A stretch of 64,000 nt of DNA from positions 868,001 through 932,000 of the forward strand of contig NZ_CP019300.1 of assembly GCF_001953955.1 (NCBI RefSeq). The letters are read 5' to 3'. The DNA comes from Prevotella intermedia ATCC 25611 = DSM 20706 (GTDB lineage: Bacteria > Bacteroidota > Bacteroidia > Bacteroidales > Bacteroidaceae). Shown piece by piece: positions 24,512-33,500 of this stretch (the stretch's first letter is position 1; the number at the start of each line of letters is the position of its first letter). The position numbers and the translations under genes are program-made. Under the pieces are notes generated by a model. It had not been told where the DNA came from and did no database searches. It worked only from the letters and a program-made list of their open reading frames with translations.

Positions 24512-25420
24512 ATGAAAAAGCTATTAATTTATGCAGCTTGCGGTGCCATGGCACTCGCTTCTTGCAACCAAAACAAATCAATTAATCCAGCAGAAATCCA
24601 AAACGATTCTTTGCGTGCAATCATTAATGCCCGTGATAACGAGGTAAACGACATGATGGCAACGATGAATCTGATACAGCAAGGCTTTGCAGAAATCAAT
24701 GCTGCTGAAAATCGTGTAACTTTAGCAAAGGAAGGTGAGAGAGCTGATAAAGCTACACAGATAAAAGAGAATATCCAGTTTATCACTCAACGTATGCAAG
24801 AAAACCGCGAGTTGATTAAGAAACTCCAACAGCAACTTCAAGAAACAGGCTTCAAGGGTGAGGAAATGAAGAAGACACTCGTTCAGATGACAGCCCAACT
24901 TGCTCAGAAAGACAACGAGTTGAAGGTGCTTCGTGCAGAATTGGCATCAAAGAACATTCACATTAAGGAACTCGACCAGACTATTTCAGGTTTGAATACA
25001 GACGTTTCTAATTTGAAGACTGATAAAGCAAACCTGACTGCTGCAAAGCAAACACTCGAAACCGAGAAGGCTAACTTGCAGACCGAGTCTAAGCAAAAGA
25101 GCGAAACCATTTCTACACAAGATATGCAGCTGAACACAGGCTGGTATGTATTTGGTACAAAGAGGGAACTTAGAGAACAGCGCATTCTTGCAGATGGCAA
25201 GGTATTGCAGGGCAGTTTCAACAAGAACTACTTTACAAAGATTGACATTCGCTCTACACGCGAGGTTAAGTTGTATAGCAAGAGCGCAAAACTTCTTACT
25301 GCTCACCCAAGCAGCAGCTACTCGCTTACGAAAGATGCAGCAGGTCAATACGTTCTTCGTATCAACGACCCACAGACATTCTGGAGCACAAGCAAGTATC
25401 TTGTAGTACAGGTAAGATAA
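24512..25420 (+). CDS. Coiled-coil lipoprotein of unknown function
   Basis: This 302-residue protein has a lipoprotein signal (MALASC, lipidated cysteine 18), so it is membrane-anchored on the periplasmic side or outer leaflet. Residues about 35-205 are an almost continuous coiled coil (for example ELIKKLQQQLQETGFKGEEMKK and LNTDVSNLKTDKANL). The last ~95 residues form a compact beta-rich domain starting LNTGWYVFGTKRELREQRIL. Similar coiled-coil lipoproteins with a GTKKEL-type tail occur across Bacteroidales without a defined role. It lies 18 bp after rsmI and is followed by a strong terminator at 25440. There is no enzyme motif, so the likely role is structural or in envelope scaffolding. 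That is inference. Confidence 0.85.
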   Translation: MKKLLIYAACGAMALASCNQNKSINPAEIQNDSLRAIINARDNEVNDMMATMNLIQQGFAEINAAENRVTLAKEGERADKATQIKENIQFITQRMQENRELIKKLQQQLQETGFKGEEMKKTLVQMTAQLAQKDNELKVLRAELASKNIHIKELDQTISGLNTDVSNLKTDKANLTAAKQTLETEKANLQTESKQKSETISTQDMQLNTGWYVFGTKRELREQRILADGKVLQGSFNKNYFTKIDIRSTREVKLYSKSAKLLTAHPSSSYSLTKDAAGQYVLRINDPQTFWSTSKYLVVQVR

Positions 25421-25439
25421 AACAATAAAGCATTCAAAT

Positions 25440-25481
25440 AAAAGCGAGCATCTTGTTTTCAAGGTGCTCGCTTTATTTTTC
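25440..25481 (+). terminator. Terminator after the coiled-coil lipoprotein gene
   Basis: AAAGCGAGCATCTTG pairs with CAAGGTGCTCGCTTT around TTTT, followed by ATTTTT. Long stem with one G-T pair. Confidence 0.88.
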
Positions 25482-25540
25482 GGGGCGTCTTCCCATCTGT
25501 TTTATTTTCCGTTTTATAGTTGGAAATAAAGCGATAAAAC

Positions 25541-25726
25541 TGTAAAGAAATTTTCAAATAGATAGTTTGGTTTAACTGCCTTATTATCAATGCTTTGTAA
25601 AACCTATTGTTTTGCATTGCAAAAGCGGCTGTTTTGCACGGTAAAAGCGTAGGTTTTGCATCGCAAAACAGCCGCTTTCGCAATGTCAAAATGTAGTTAT
25701 CACTTTTTAACAATATTTTCTTTACA
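25541..25726 (-). repeat. 186-bp dispersed element, copy 3 (inverted)
   Basis: TGTAAA at 25541 and TTTACA ending at 25726, exactly 186 bp, in minus orientation. Read along the element the heptads are GCGGCTG, CCTACGC, CAGCCGC, CAATAGG. It lies between the convergent lipoprotein and tadA genes. Open frames across it are artefacts of the repeat. Confidence 0.9.
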
Positions 25727-25788
25727 AAATGAAGGCGATTTTCTGCCAAACTTAATGCCTACGGTATGGCTTTTAAGTCGATTTCTTC

Positions 25789-26241
25789 TTATCTCCGTTC
25801 TTTGAAGAACTGCTGCATTAGCCTTTTGCATTCTTCTTCCCGAACACCCTTTGTTACGATTGTTTTGCTGTGAAGTGCCTGTGGAGCAAGGGCAGAAAAG
25901 CCCCTCTTCTCGTCGCTGCAACCATAGACAACCCGCTTAATTTGCGACCAGCCCAATGCACCTGCGCACATAATGCAAGGTTCTACCGTTACATAAAGGG
26001 TGCAGTCTTGCAGGTATTTTCCACCTAACTCGTTGGCTGACATCGTTATAGCCTGCATTTCCGCGTGGGCAGTAACATCAGTCAGTGCTTCCGTAAGGTT
26101 GTGCGCCCGCGCGATAATTCTGTCGCGACACACTATCACGGCACCGACGGGAACTTCGCCTTTTTTGAACGCTTCTTCAGCCAGTGCCAAGGCTCGCCCC
26201 ATATAATAGTCGTCTTTCTTTATTTGTTCTTCGCTGCTCAT
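25789..26241 (-). CDS. tadA: tRNA-specific adenosine deaminase TadA
   Basis: It deaminates adenosine 34 of tRNA-Arg(ACG) to inosine. The 150-residue protein has the zinc and catalytic signature H59-A-E61 (TAHAEMQA) and the second zinc motif P88-C89-I-M-C92 (VEPCIMCAGAL). GEVPVGAVIV precedes them. Length and order are standard for TadA. A -7-like TAATTTTG lies at 26262-26269 on the minus strand, without a clear -33 box. The gene is divergent from the YraN-family gene and convergent with the lipoprotein gene, with a 186-bp element in between. Guanine or cytidine deaminases share these motifs, but the HAEMQA and PCIMC context favours TadA. Confidence 0.93.
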   Translation of the reverse strand: MSSEEQIKKDDYYMGRALALAEEAFKKGEVPVGAVIVCRDRIIARAHNLTEALTDVTAHAEMQAITMSANELGGKYLQDCTLYVTVEPCIMCAGALGWSQIKRVVYGCSDEKRGFSALAPQALHSKTIVTKGVREEECKRLMQQFFKERR

Positions 26242-26372
26242 ACATTATTATATAATCTTCGCAAAATTACAATATTAATTCTATAATTCAGAAAAAAACT
26301 CTATCTTTGTAGTATGGTTAAGATAGGCTTGCGGTCTGGCAGTTGCTTTGGCAACCTATCATTCTGAATAAT

Positions 26373-26735
26373 ATGGCATTACACAACGAAACAGGTAAAT
26401 GGGGCGAGCAGTTGGCGTGCGAGTATCTTATGCGCGAGGGCTATAGAATCGTGGAAAGAGACTGGAAATGCGGTCAGCGTGATTTGGATATAGTCGCCAT
26501 AGAAAACGATGTTTATGTTTTCGTAGAGGTGAAAACACGTAGAAACGAGCGTTTTGCCAATGCCGATGAGGCTGTAACGACACAGAAAATCCGTTCTGTT
26601 TCCATTGCCGCAAATGCTTATGTGAAGGGGCACCGTATTGACAGAGTGTTGCGTTTCGATATAATAACGGTTGTTGGAACGCCCGACAAATACGAAATTC
26701 GCCATATTAAAGATGCTTTTCTTCCATTTGTATGA
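26373..26735 (+). CDS. YraN/UPF0102 family endonuclease-like protein
   Basis: The 120-residue protein is typical of UPF0102, with GKWGEQLACEYLMREGYRIVERDWKCGQRDLDIVAIENDVYVFVEVKTRR. This contains the E...D-L-D...E-V-K pattern of a PD-(D/E)xK nuclease fold resembling Holliday-junction resolvases. The biological role of the family is not settled. The frame opens at 26343, but the conserved N-terminus begins at MALHNETGKWGEQ, so 26373 is chosen. A -7 box TATCTTTG is at 26302-26309. It lies 37 bp before birA on the same strand, and the two are probably cotranscribed with pyrH. Confidence 0.9.
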   Translation: MALHNETGKWGEQLACEYLMREGYRIVERDWKCGQRDLDIVAIENDVYVFVEVKTRRNERFANADEAVTTQKIRSVSIAANAYVKGHRIDRVLRFDIITVVGTPDKYEIRHIKDAFLPFV

Positions 26736-26772
26736 CAGAAGAATGTGAAACAGTAACAATGTATTTACTTCG

Positions 26773-27561
26773 ATGAACATCATTCATAAAATACGAGCAG
26801 CTTTCCAAAAGGGAAATAAGTCTACCACTAACGTTGTGCGATTGGAAACCATCGGCAGCACCAACGACTTTCTGAAAACTTATACGCCCTCGGAGGGGGA
26901 GCAGATGACTGTGGCTGTAGCTGATTTTCAGACTGCAGGACGTGGGCAAGGAACGAACTGTTGGGAGAGCGAAGCAGGCAAGAACCTGTTGTTTTCAGTG
27001 CTTTTGCACCCAGTTGAAGTGCCTGTTGCCTGTCAGTTTCTGTTGTCGGAATATGGTGCGTTATCATTGAGAGAAGCATTGACAGACTATGTGGGCGAGG
27101 GTAGCATTACGCTGAAATGGCCGAACGACATATATTGGAACGACAAAAAGCTAAGCGGTACGCTGATAGAAACCAAGTTGAGCGGTGGCAGGATAAAAGA
27201 CTGCGTGTTTGGTGTGGGACTGAATGTGAACCAAACGGAATTTAAAAGCGATGCTCCCAATCCCGTTTCGCTTTGTCAGATTTTAGGCAAAGAGGTGAAT
27301 AGGGAAGACCTTTTGCAAAAGATTATAGCCTCGTTTGAACGAAACTACGAGTTGATTCGCAGTGCGAACTATGGCGCAATCTCGGCAATGTATCATGAAG
27401 CATTGTATCGTTCAATAGGTTTTTACCCTTACGAAGATGCAGACGGAGTGTTTGAAGGTGCTATTGTGGAAGTTGAGGACGACGGACACCTGATACTCCG
27501 CGACCGCGAAGGAATGATAAGAAGTTACGAATTTAAAGAAATAAAGTATGGCAAGATTTAA
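26773..27561 (+). CDS. birA: Biotin--[acetyl-CoA-carboxylase] ligase (BirA-type, no DNA-binding domain)
   Basis: It attaches biotin to carboxylase subunits via biotinyl-AMP. The 262-residue protein is the short type without the N-terminal winged helix, so it should be an enzyme only and not the biotin-operon repressor. Motifs seen: ETIGSTND (substrate loop), TAGRGQGTN at about 54-62 (the biotin-AMP loop, normally GRGRxGR, here with variant residues), LKWPNDIYW and KLSGTLIE. The C-terminal SH3-like domain ends with LRDREGMIRSYEFKEIKYG. Its stop codon lies 14 bp inside the start of pyrH, so the two genes overlap and are probably translationally coupled. That places cofactor attachment and UMP kinase in one unit with the YraN-family gene. 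Confidence 0.92.
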   Translation: MNIIHKIRAAFQKGNKSTTNVVRLETIGSTNDFLKTYTPSEGEQMTVAVADFQTAGRGQGTNCWESEAGKNLLFSVLLHPVEVPVACQFLLSEYGALSLREALTDYVGEGSITLKWPNDIYWNDKKLSGTLIETKLSGGRIKDCVFGVGLNVNQTEFKSDAPNPVSLCQILGKEVNREDLLQKIIASFERNYELIRSANYGAISAMYHEALYRSIGFYPYEDADGVFEGAIVEVEDDGHLILRDREGMIRSYEFKEIKYGKI

Positions 27562-28258
27562 AAGAATCCTCCTAAAGCTTTCAGGCGAGAGCTTAATGGG
27601 CAAGCAAGGATACGGCATTGATGCGGAACGCCTTGAAGACTATGCACGCCAAATAAAAGAAATACAGGAAATGGGCGTGCAAATCGGTATCGTTATAGGT
27701 GGCGGTAATATCTTCCGTGGACTGACAGGCAGCCAGAAAGGCTTCGACCGAGTAAAGGGCGACCAGATGGGTATGTGTGCAACTGTGATTAATTCGCTTG
27801 CATTGAGTTCTGCACTGGGTGCTTTTGGCGTGAAGTCGAAGGTGATGACGGCAATCCGTATGGAACCTATTGGCGAATTTTATAGCAAATGGAAAGCTGT
27901 TGAAGCACTCGAAGAGGGTTATGTTTGCATCTTCTCGGCAGGTACGGGCAATCCTTATTTCACTACCGATACGGGTTCGAGTTTGCGTGGCATCGAGATA
28001 GAAGCCGACGTAATGCTGAAGGGTACGCGTGTAGATGGTGTCTATACGGCAGACCCAGAGAAAGACCCTACGGCAACGAAGTTTACCGAAATAACTTACG
28101 ATGAGATATACAATAAGGGTTTGAAGGTAATGGACCTTACTGCCACAACAATGTGCAAGGAAAACAATCTTCCTATCTATGTGTTCAATATGGACATTGT
28201 TGGAAACTTAAAGAAAGTAATCGACGGCGAGGACATAGGTACCTTGGTGCACAATTAA
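27548..28258 (+). CDS. pyrH: Uridylate kinase PyrH
   Basis: It phosphorylates UMP to UDP in pyrimidine nucleotide synthesis, as a hexameric cytoplasmic enzyme of the amino-acid-kinase family. The 236-residue protein has the family sequence throughout: RILLKLSGESLMG, IGIVIGGGNIFRG, DQMGMCATVINSLAL, FSAGTGNPYFTTDT, EADVMLKGTRVDGVYTADP and GTLVHN at the end. Length is normal. The start at 27548 gives the standard MARFKRILLKLSGE N-terminus and overlaps birA by 14 bp. A strong terminator follows at 28268-28312. Confidence 0.97.
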   Translation: MARFKRILLKLSGESLMGKQGYGIDAERLEDYARQIKEIQEMGVQIGIVIGGGNIFRGLTGSQKGFDRVKGDQMGMCATVINSLALSSALGAFGVKSKVMTAIRMEPIGEFYSKWKAVEALEEGYVCIFSAGTGNPYFTTDTGSSLRGIEIEADVMLKGTRVDGVYTADPEKDPTATKFTEITYDEIYNKGLKVMDLTATTMCKENNLPIYVFNMDIVGNLKKVIDGEDIGTLVHN

Positions 28259-28267
28259 GGGAATAAA

Positions 28268-28312
28268 AAACTGCAAGGCTGTTGTTACGATTGAACAACA
28301 GCCTTGCAGTTT
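28268..28312. terminator. Terminator after pyrH, possibly bidirectional
   Basis: AAACTGCAAGGCTGTTGTT pairs perfectly with AACAACAGCCTTGCAGTTT around a 7-base loop, flanked by A- and T-runs on both sides. It can serve pyrH and perhaps the convergent tsaE operon. Confidence 0.88.
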
Positions 28313-28382
28313 ATATGAAAAAGTGGGGTAGTGAAAACACATTATAAAGTGTCTGCTCAATTCAATATTTAGGCGTTCAGAT

Positions 28383-28448
28383 AAATATGACGTCATTTTC
28401 GGTCAAATATGACGTCATATTTGCTTGAATATGACGTCATATTTTTTA
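28383..28448. repeat. Three-unit 22-bp array of the palindrome ATGACGTCAT
   Basis: ATGACGTCAT occurs at 28387-28396, 28409-28418 and 28431-28440, exactly 22 bp apart. Units 2 and 3 extend to the longer palindrome AATATGACGTCATATT. The array lies between the convergent pyrH and tsaE genes, away from any promoter. Phase and symmetry suit cooperative binding of a dimeric protein. The function is unknown. Confidence 0.85.
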
Positions 28449-28504
28449 TTCCTACCTATGATGTTGAATTTTCATATAGGTTTTGTTGCCTCTGGGAAGT
28501 TAGG

Positions 28505-28915
28505 TTAGAACGACACCAAACGTGTTCCGTCGGCTTGTTCTTCTATTTTTACCTTGACCGCATTTTCGGGTAAAATGTCCTCAATCAGCTCGGGCCACTC
28601 CAATAAACAAAGGTTTCCGCTGTAAAAATAGTCTTCATAGCCCATATCATAGACTTCTTCCAACTTCTTGATGCGATAGAAGTCGAAATGGTAAATAGGG
28701 CTGCCCTTGCCGTCGGTATATTCGTTTACGATGGCGAAAGTAGGCGAAGTAATAACGTCTTCCACACCTAAGACTTCGCAAATGGCTTTGGTGAAGGTCG
28801 TTTTTCCAGCTCCCATTTTACCGTAAAAGGCAAATACTTTGTTGTTGCCGATGTTGTCTATAAACTTTTTTGCAGCCTCGTGAATGGTTGCAAGACTTTC
28901 TATTTTGATTTCCAT
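28505..28915 (-). CDS. tsaE: tRNA threonylcarbamoyladenosine biosynthesis ATPase TsaE
   Basis: It is the ATPase partner of TsaD/TsaB in making the t6A37 modification of ANN-decoding tRNAs. The 136-residue protein has Walker A GKMGAGKTT at 32-40, followed by DVITSPTFAIVNEY and YHFDFYRIKKLEEVYDMGYEDYF, and LCLLEWPELIEDILP. All are diagnostic for TsaE (YjeE). It starts 6 bp after porX, so it is the last gene of the aroA-porW-porX unit. Downstream is the ATGACGTCAT array. Confidence 0.95.
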   Translation of the reverse strand: MEIKIESLATIHEAAKKFIDNIGNNKVFAFYGKMGAGKTTFTKAICEVLGVEDVITSPTFAIVNEYTDGKGSPIYHFDFYRIKKLEEVYDMGYEDYFYSGNLCLLEWPELIEDILPENAVKVKIEEQADGTRLVSF

Positions 28916-28921
28916 TGTTCG

Positions 28922-30517
28922 TTATCTTTTTGTGTTCTGTGTAAGTTTGACGCTTTTGGGTGTCAGCGTAATGATTGGAACTATCATCTCCTCGATGGAA
29001 ATTCCACCATGTTGGAATGTGTCTTTGTAGTACGACACATAGTAGTTGTAGTTGTTCGGATAGGCAAAGAAGTTGTTGCCCGTTGCAAAAACATAGCTTG
29101 TGCTGAGGTTTGGAGCAGGAAGTTGCGCCTGCTGTGGGGCTTTTATGGTGAACACTTCTTTTGAATTATAGTTCAGGTTCTTGCCCAATTTGTATCGTAG
29201 ATTGGTGTTTGTGTTTCTGTCGCCAATGATTTTTACTGGCTTGGTTGTACGGATAGAACCGTGGTCGGTGGTCAGAATGATTTTATAATCAGATTTTGCC
29301 AACTCTCGGAATACATCGGACAGGACGTTGTGTCTGAACCAACTGAGCGTTAAAGAACGGTAGGCACTTTCGTCGCTCGCCAATTCGCGAATCATTTTCA
29401 TCTCTGTGCGAGCGTGAGAAAGCATGTCAATGAAGTTTACAACCAATACATTCAAGTCGTTTTGTTGCAGATTATTAAGTTGCTGCATAAACTTTTCTGC
29501 ACCGTTTGAGTCGAAAATCTTGTGGTAAGAGAACTTATCGTGGCGACGATAGCGGTCTATTTGCGTTTGAATGAGTGGCTTCTCGTTCAGGTTTTTGCCT
29601 TCTTCTTCGTCCTCGTCTACCCATAAGTCGGGAAACATTTGGGCAATCTGAAGTGGCATAAGCCCGCTGAATATCGCATTGCGGGCGTATTGGGTTGCCG
29701 TCGGAAGTATCGTCATATAAAAGTCTTCGTCTATATCGAACAACTCTGCGAGCTCTTCCGACAAGATGCGCCACTGGTCTACGCGAAGATTATCTATTAC
29801 GATTAAAAAGACTTTCTCGCCTTTGTCTATCATCGGAAATACACGACTTTTGAAAATATCGGGACTCATAAGGGGGCGAGATGCTTTCTCCTTGCTCTTT
29901 CCATCGTTCGGTGCCACCCAGTCGAGATAGTTCTTGGCAATGTATTTAGCAAAACCGTTGTTGGCATCTTCTTTCTGCATAGTGAGCATTTCGGTCATAT
30001 TGCTGTCTGCACTGCTAAGTTCCAATTCCCATTTCACCAATCGTTTGTAGACCTCTACCCAATCGTTGAAGTCTCGGCAGTCGCTTATTTGCATTGCAAG
30101 CTGTTGGTATTCCTGCTGATAACCTGTTTGTGTAACTTCGGTAACAATCTCTCTGCGGTGGATATTCTTTTTTAATGTCAGCAATATCTGACTGGGATTG
30201 ACGGGCTTAATCAAGTAATCGGCTATCTTTGCGCCGATGGCTTGGTTCATTATATCTTCCTCCTCGCTCTTTGTTACCATGACAATGGGCGTGGCAGGCT
30301 GTATTTCTTTCATCTTCTGCAGGGTTTCAAGTCCTGACAGACCGGGCATTTGCTCATCAAGAAGTACAAGGTCGAACGTTTGTGTGCGACATTGTTCTAT
30401 CGCATCGGCACCGTTGCTGACAGTTACAACCTCGTATCCTTTCTTCTCGAGAAATATGATGTGGGCTTTGAGAAGTTCTATTTCGTCGTCTACCCATAAT
30501 AAAAGTCCGTTGCTCAT
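28922..30517 (-). CDS. porX: PorX: response regulator with PglZ phosphodiesterase domain
   Basis: PorX is the two-component response regulator that controls type IX secretion genes in Porphyromonas and relatives. In this 531-residue protein, residues 1-120 are a receiver domain (LLWVDDE at the N-terminus, phospho-acceptor D54 in LVLLDEQMPGLSG, and K103 in YLIKPVNP). After a helical linker, residues about 210-500 are a PglZ/alkaline-phosphatase-like domain with VIDNLRVDQW, TATQYARNAIFSG and LTTDHGS, whose aspartates and histidine would bind zinc. In P. gingivalis this domain hydrolyses phosphodiesters such as cyclic oligonucleotides (family knowledge). It lies 72 bp after porW and 6 bp before tsaE. 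The porX-porW adjacency supports the call strongly. Confidence 0.93.
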   Translation of the reverse strand: MSNGLLLWVDDEIELLKAHIIFLEKKGYEVVTVSNGADAIEQCRTQTFDLVLLDEQMPGLSGLETLQKMKEIQPATPIVMVTKSEEEDIMNQAIGAKIADYLIKPVNPSQILLTLKKNIHRREIVTEVTQTGYQQEYQQLAMQISDCRDFNDWVEVYKRLVKWELELSSADSNMTEMLTMQKEDANNGFAKYIAKNYLDWVAPNDGKSKEKASRPLMSPDIFKSRVFPMIDKGEKVFLIVIDNLRVDQWRILSEELAELFDIDEDFYMTILPTATQYARNAIFSGLMPLQIAQMFPDLWVDEDEEEGKNLNEKPLIQTQIDRYRRHDKFSYHKIFDSNGAEKFMQQLNNLQQNDLNVLVVNFIDMLSHARTEMKMIRELASDESAYRSLTLSWFRHNVLSDVFRELAKSDYKIILTTDHGSIRTTKPVKIIGDRNTNTNLRYKLGKNLNYNSKEVFTIKAPQQAQLPAPNLSTSYVFATGNNFFAYPNNYNYYVSYYKDTFQHGGISIEEMIVPIITLTPKSVKLTQNTKR

Positions 30518-30589
30518 ATCTTGTTTGTATCCTTTCTTTGTTTATTTAAATGCTGCCTGAACACCTTTTTATTTATCTTTTAGCTTTCA

Positions 30590-33500
30590 CTAAAAACCAC
30601 CTAAATCGTAGTATTCATCGTCGAAATCGTAATCGAGCGGCTGTTGCTTCTGTGGTTCTTTCTTTTTCTTTTCCACAGGTTTAACATCATCGTCGAAGTA
30701 TATTACAGGGCCATCTGTATTTTTTTTCTTCAGTTGCTCTTTCTTTTCGGTAGGTTTTTGAGCCTTTTGAGTGTTCTCGGCAGGCTGTTGTTTCTTCTTT
30801 TCCGATGGTTTCTCGCTGTCCTTTGCCTTTGCAGTCTTCGGCTTATTGGTAGGAGTACCGACTGTATCTTTAGGCAAAATGGTATCAGAGTCCAATGGAA
30901 TTTCCATGACATTATCGTCTATTGGCGCAACCTTTTGGTTGTCCTTATTGGCTGGTTTCTCCTCTTTCTTAGGTTCAACTGGCTTTGGTTGCGGCTTCTG
31001 AGTTGGAGTTTCCTCTATTGGAATAACCATCTCCGTATTGTCAATAGTGTTCTTTTGTTCTTTTTTCTTTGCAGTTTCCTCTGTCGGAATTACCATTTCC
31101 GTATTGTCTATGGTGTTCTTTGGTTCCTCCTTCTTTTCGGTTTCTTCAATAGGAACAACCATTTCGGTCGGAGTAACATCTTTATTTTCGGTTGTTTTTT
31201 CCTCCTCGAGAGGTATCGTCATACCATTATCTACGGGCTCTAATGCTTGTTTGCGCGCATTGAGGTCGGTTTCTGTCGGGTTTCTGCTTTCTATTTCTTC
31301 TTGCAAATCGCGCTCTTTCTCACGTGGTGTTGCCACTTCGGCAGGTTCAGAAAGCAGGTAACGCTTCGTTACTTGTAATGGTGCGAAGTGCTTTGCATAG
31401 AAGTCTTCGTAATCCTTATAGCTGAACGACGCTCCAATTAGCTGCAAGTTCTTGTCGCTAATGATAATGGCTTTCGTGTCTTTGCTTAGCTGCGCCGTTA
31501 CATTCTTATTATTCAAGAGCTGTCGTGCATATTGGAAAGCCTCGTCGAAACTTCTGAATCCAGACAGCTTCATTTGGTGCAGACCTTCAATATCTTCTAT
31601 TTCTATATCGAAATTGCGTACATAGAAACTTGTGAAATTGAATCTTGCCATTTCAAACAACAGCTTGTTTTCCGATAAAGAGTCGGGGTTGTACACCAAA
31701 AGGAACTTGAAATCGATATCTCTGTCTGGCGAGAACTTCACTTGTTTAATGCTGTCGCTATCGTTCAAGACATTGGTGCGATAGTTCCAAACATCGCCAA
31801 GGTCGAATTTACTGTTGCGTATTTTCTTTCCAGCCTCTACGCCATTGACTATCATTCCTGCCATTTCGCTGATGCGACTTTGTGGAAACTTCTCAACAAC
31901 AGTCTTCATTTCGTTTATGCAACCATTCACATCGCCTTGGTTAAGTTTGCTCAATCCGCCGATAAACAAGAACTTGTCGCGGTTTGCTCCCATAGGGAAA
32001 CGCTCGTCGGAAATGCGTTTATTGGCAGTAACTTCGCCAAAACGATTGTTCTTGAATGCTTCGTAGGTAGACGCATAAAGCGAATCTTCAATGTGTTCGC
32101 CAAACTTTGCGTTCTCTTTAAAGTATGGGTCGGTAAGCACAGCCGTCCATTGACTCTTCGGGAATTTTGCTTTTAATTTGTCTATGTAACTGTTTGCAAT
32201 GGCAGATTGGCTCTTGCGCATGTACAATAAGTAGAGATGGTAGTACACATCGTCCATCTGTTCGTAGTCAGGATAGTTGTCGCTGACACGGCGCAGAGCC
32301 TTTTCGGCTAAGCGAAGATTGTCTAAACGGTCTTTGAAAATCACGCCAGAATGGTGCAAACCAGCCTCAAGTATTTTGTTGCTTGCTGCCAATTGCTCAG
32401 CTGTAAATGGTATTTGTGCCAAATAGTATGCCCGTTGATGCGGGTCGTTCTGCGCCGAATCCTTTTTACTGCTTATCGAATCCAACCTTGCTTCTTCCTT
32501 TGCGATAGAATCTCGTTGAACATCGGTAAGTTCAAGATTATTGTTTATTTTACCAACTACAGTTTGATTGATACGCTGCCAGTTGTCTATGTTCTCGCGT
32601 TTGCCCCACAATTGTTGGAAAGTAGCCTTACCTTGTTGCACCGCCATAGGGTTATAGAAGTACCATGTGGCATCTTGCCCTTGCTTGTTAGGGGCGGCAG
32701 AACGTCTAAGAGGGTTATCGTTGTCGGCGTTAATGCCTCCATTCTGTGCCATTTGTTGAGCTGCTTCTTGCTCGGCTAACCTGTTTCGTTCTTCTTTTTC
32801 TTTCTTTTTAAGTTCGTTTATTACTCTGTCGATAGCTGCAAAGCGTTCTGCTTCGGGGCATTTCGCAAGGTATTGCAGCGAATCTTGCAAGTGCACCGCT
32901 TCTGTATGCGGTGTAAGTTCGTCGAGAACCTTTGTACGCTCCGACAATAGTTCATAGTCTTTGCGGTCTTTGTCCAACAAACCAAGGGCTTCGTTGTAGC
33001 AACGGCGGGCATCGCTGAACTTTTCCTTTGCCCAATACAAGTCGCCAAGACGCAAAAGCAGCACACCTTTCTCTATTCCGCTGCGTGTGGATTTCTTGTT
33101 GCCTTGCTCATAGGCTGCAATGGCGTTTGTTGTATCTTTGTTGGTAAGATAAATATTGCCCATTGCATAATATACTTGGTCGAGATACTCCTTGTTCTTG
33201 TCGGAAGCAACCATACGTTTCAGACGGCTTACCATTTGTTTGGCTTGTCCTGCTGCCATTACCTCGGTTGCTGCAACACGTGCATTAAACTCCAACTCGT
33301 AGGGTGGATTGGAATGAATGACGTGCTGGAAAGCGTTGTAAGCTGCGTCTTTATTGCCGAGAACAGCCTGAATTTGCCCCATAAGATACCATTCGCGTGC
33401 TTTTTGCTTGCGTCGCATCTCCTGTTTAATTACTCTGCGCAGGTAGGGAACAGCTTTTTCGAGTTCGCCCGTGTGTATGTAATAGTCGGCAAAGGTATAA

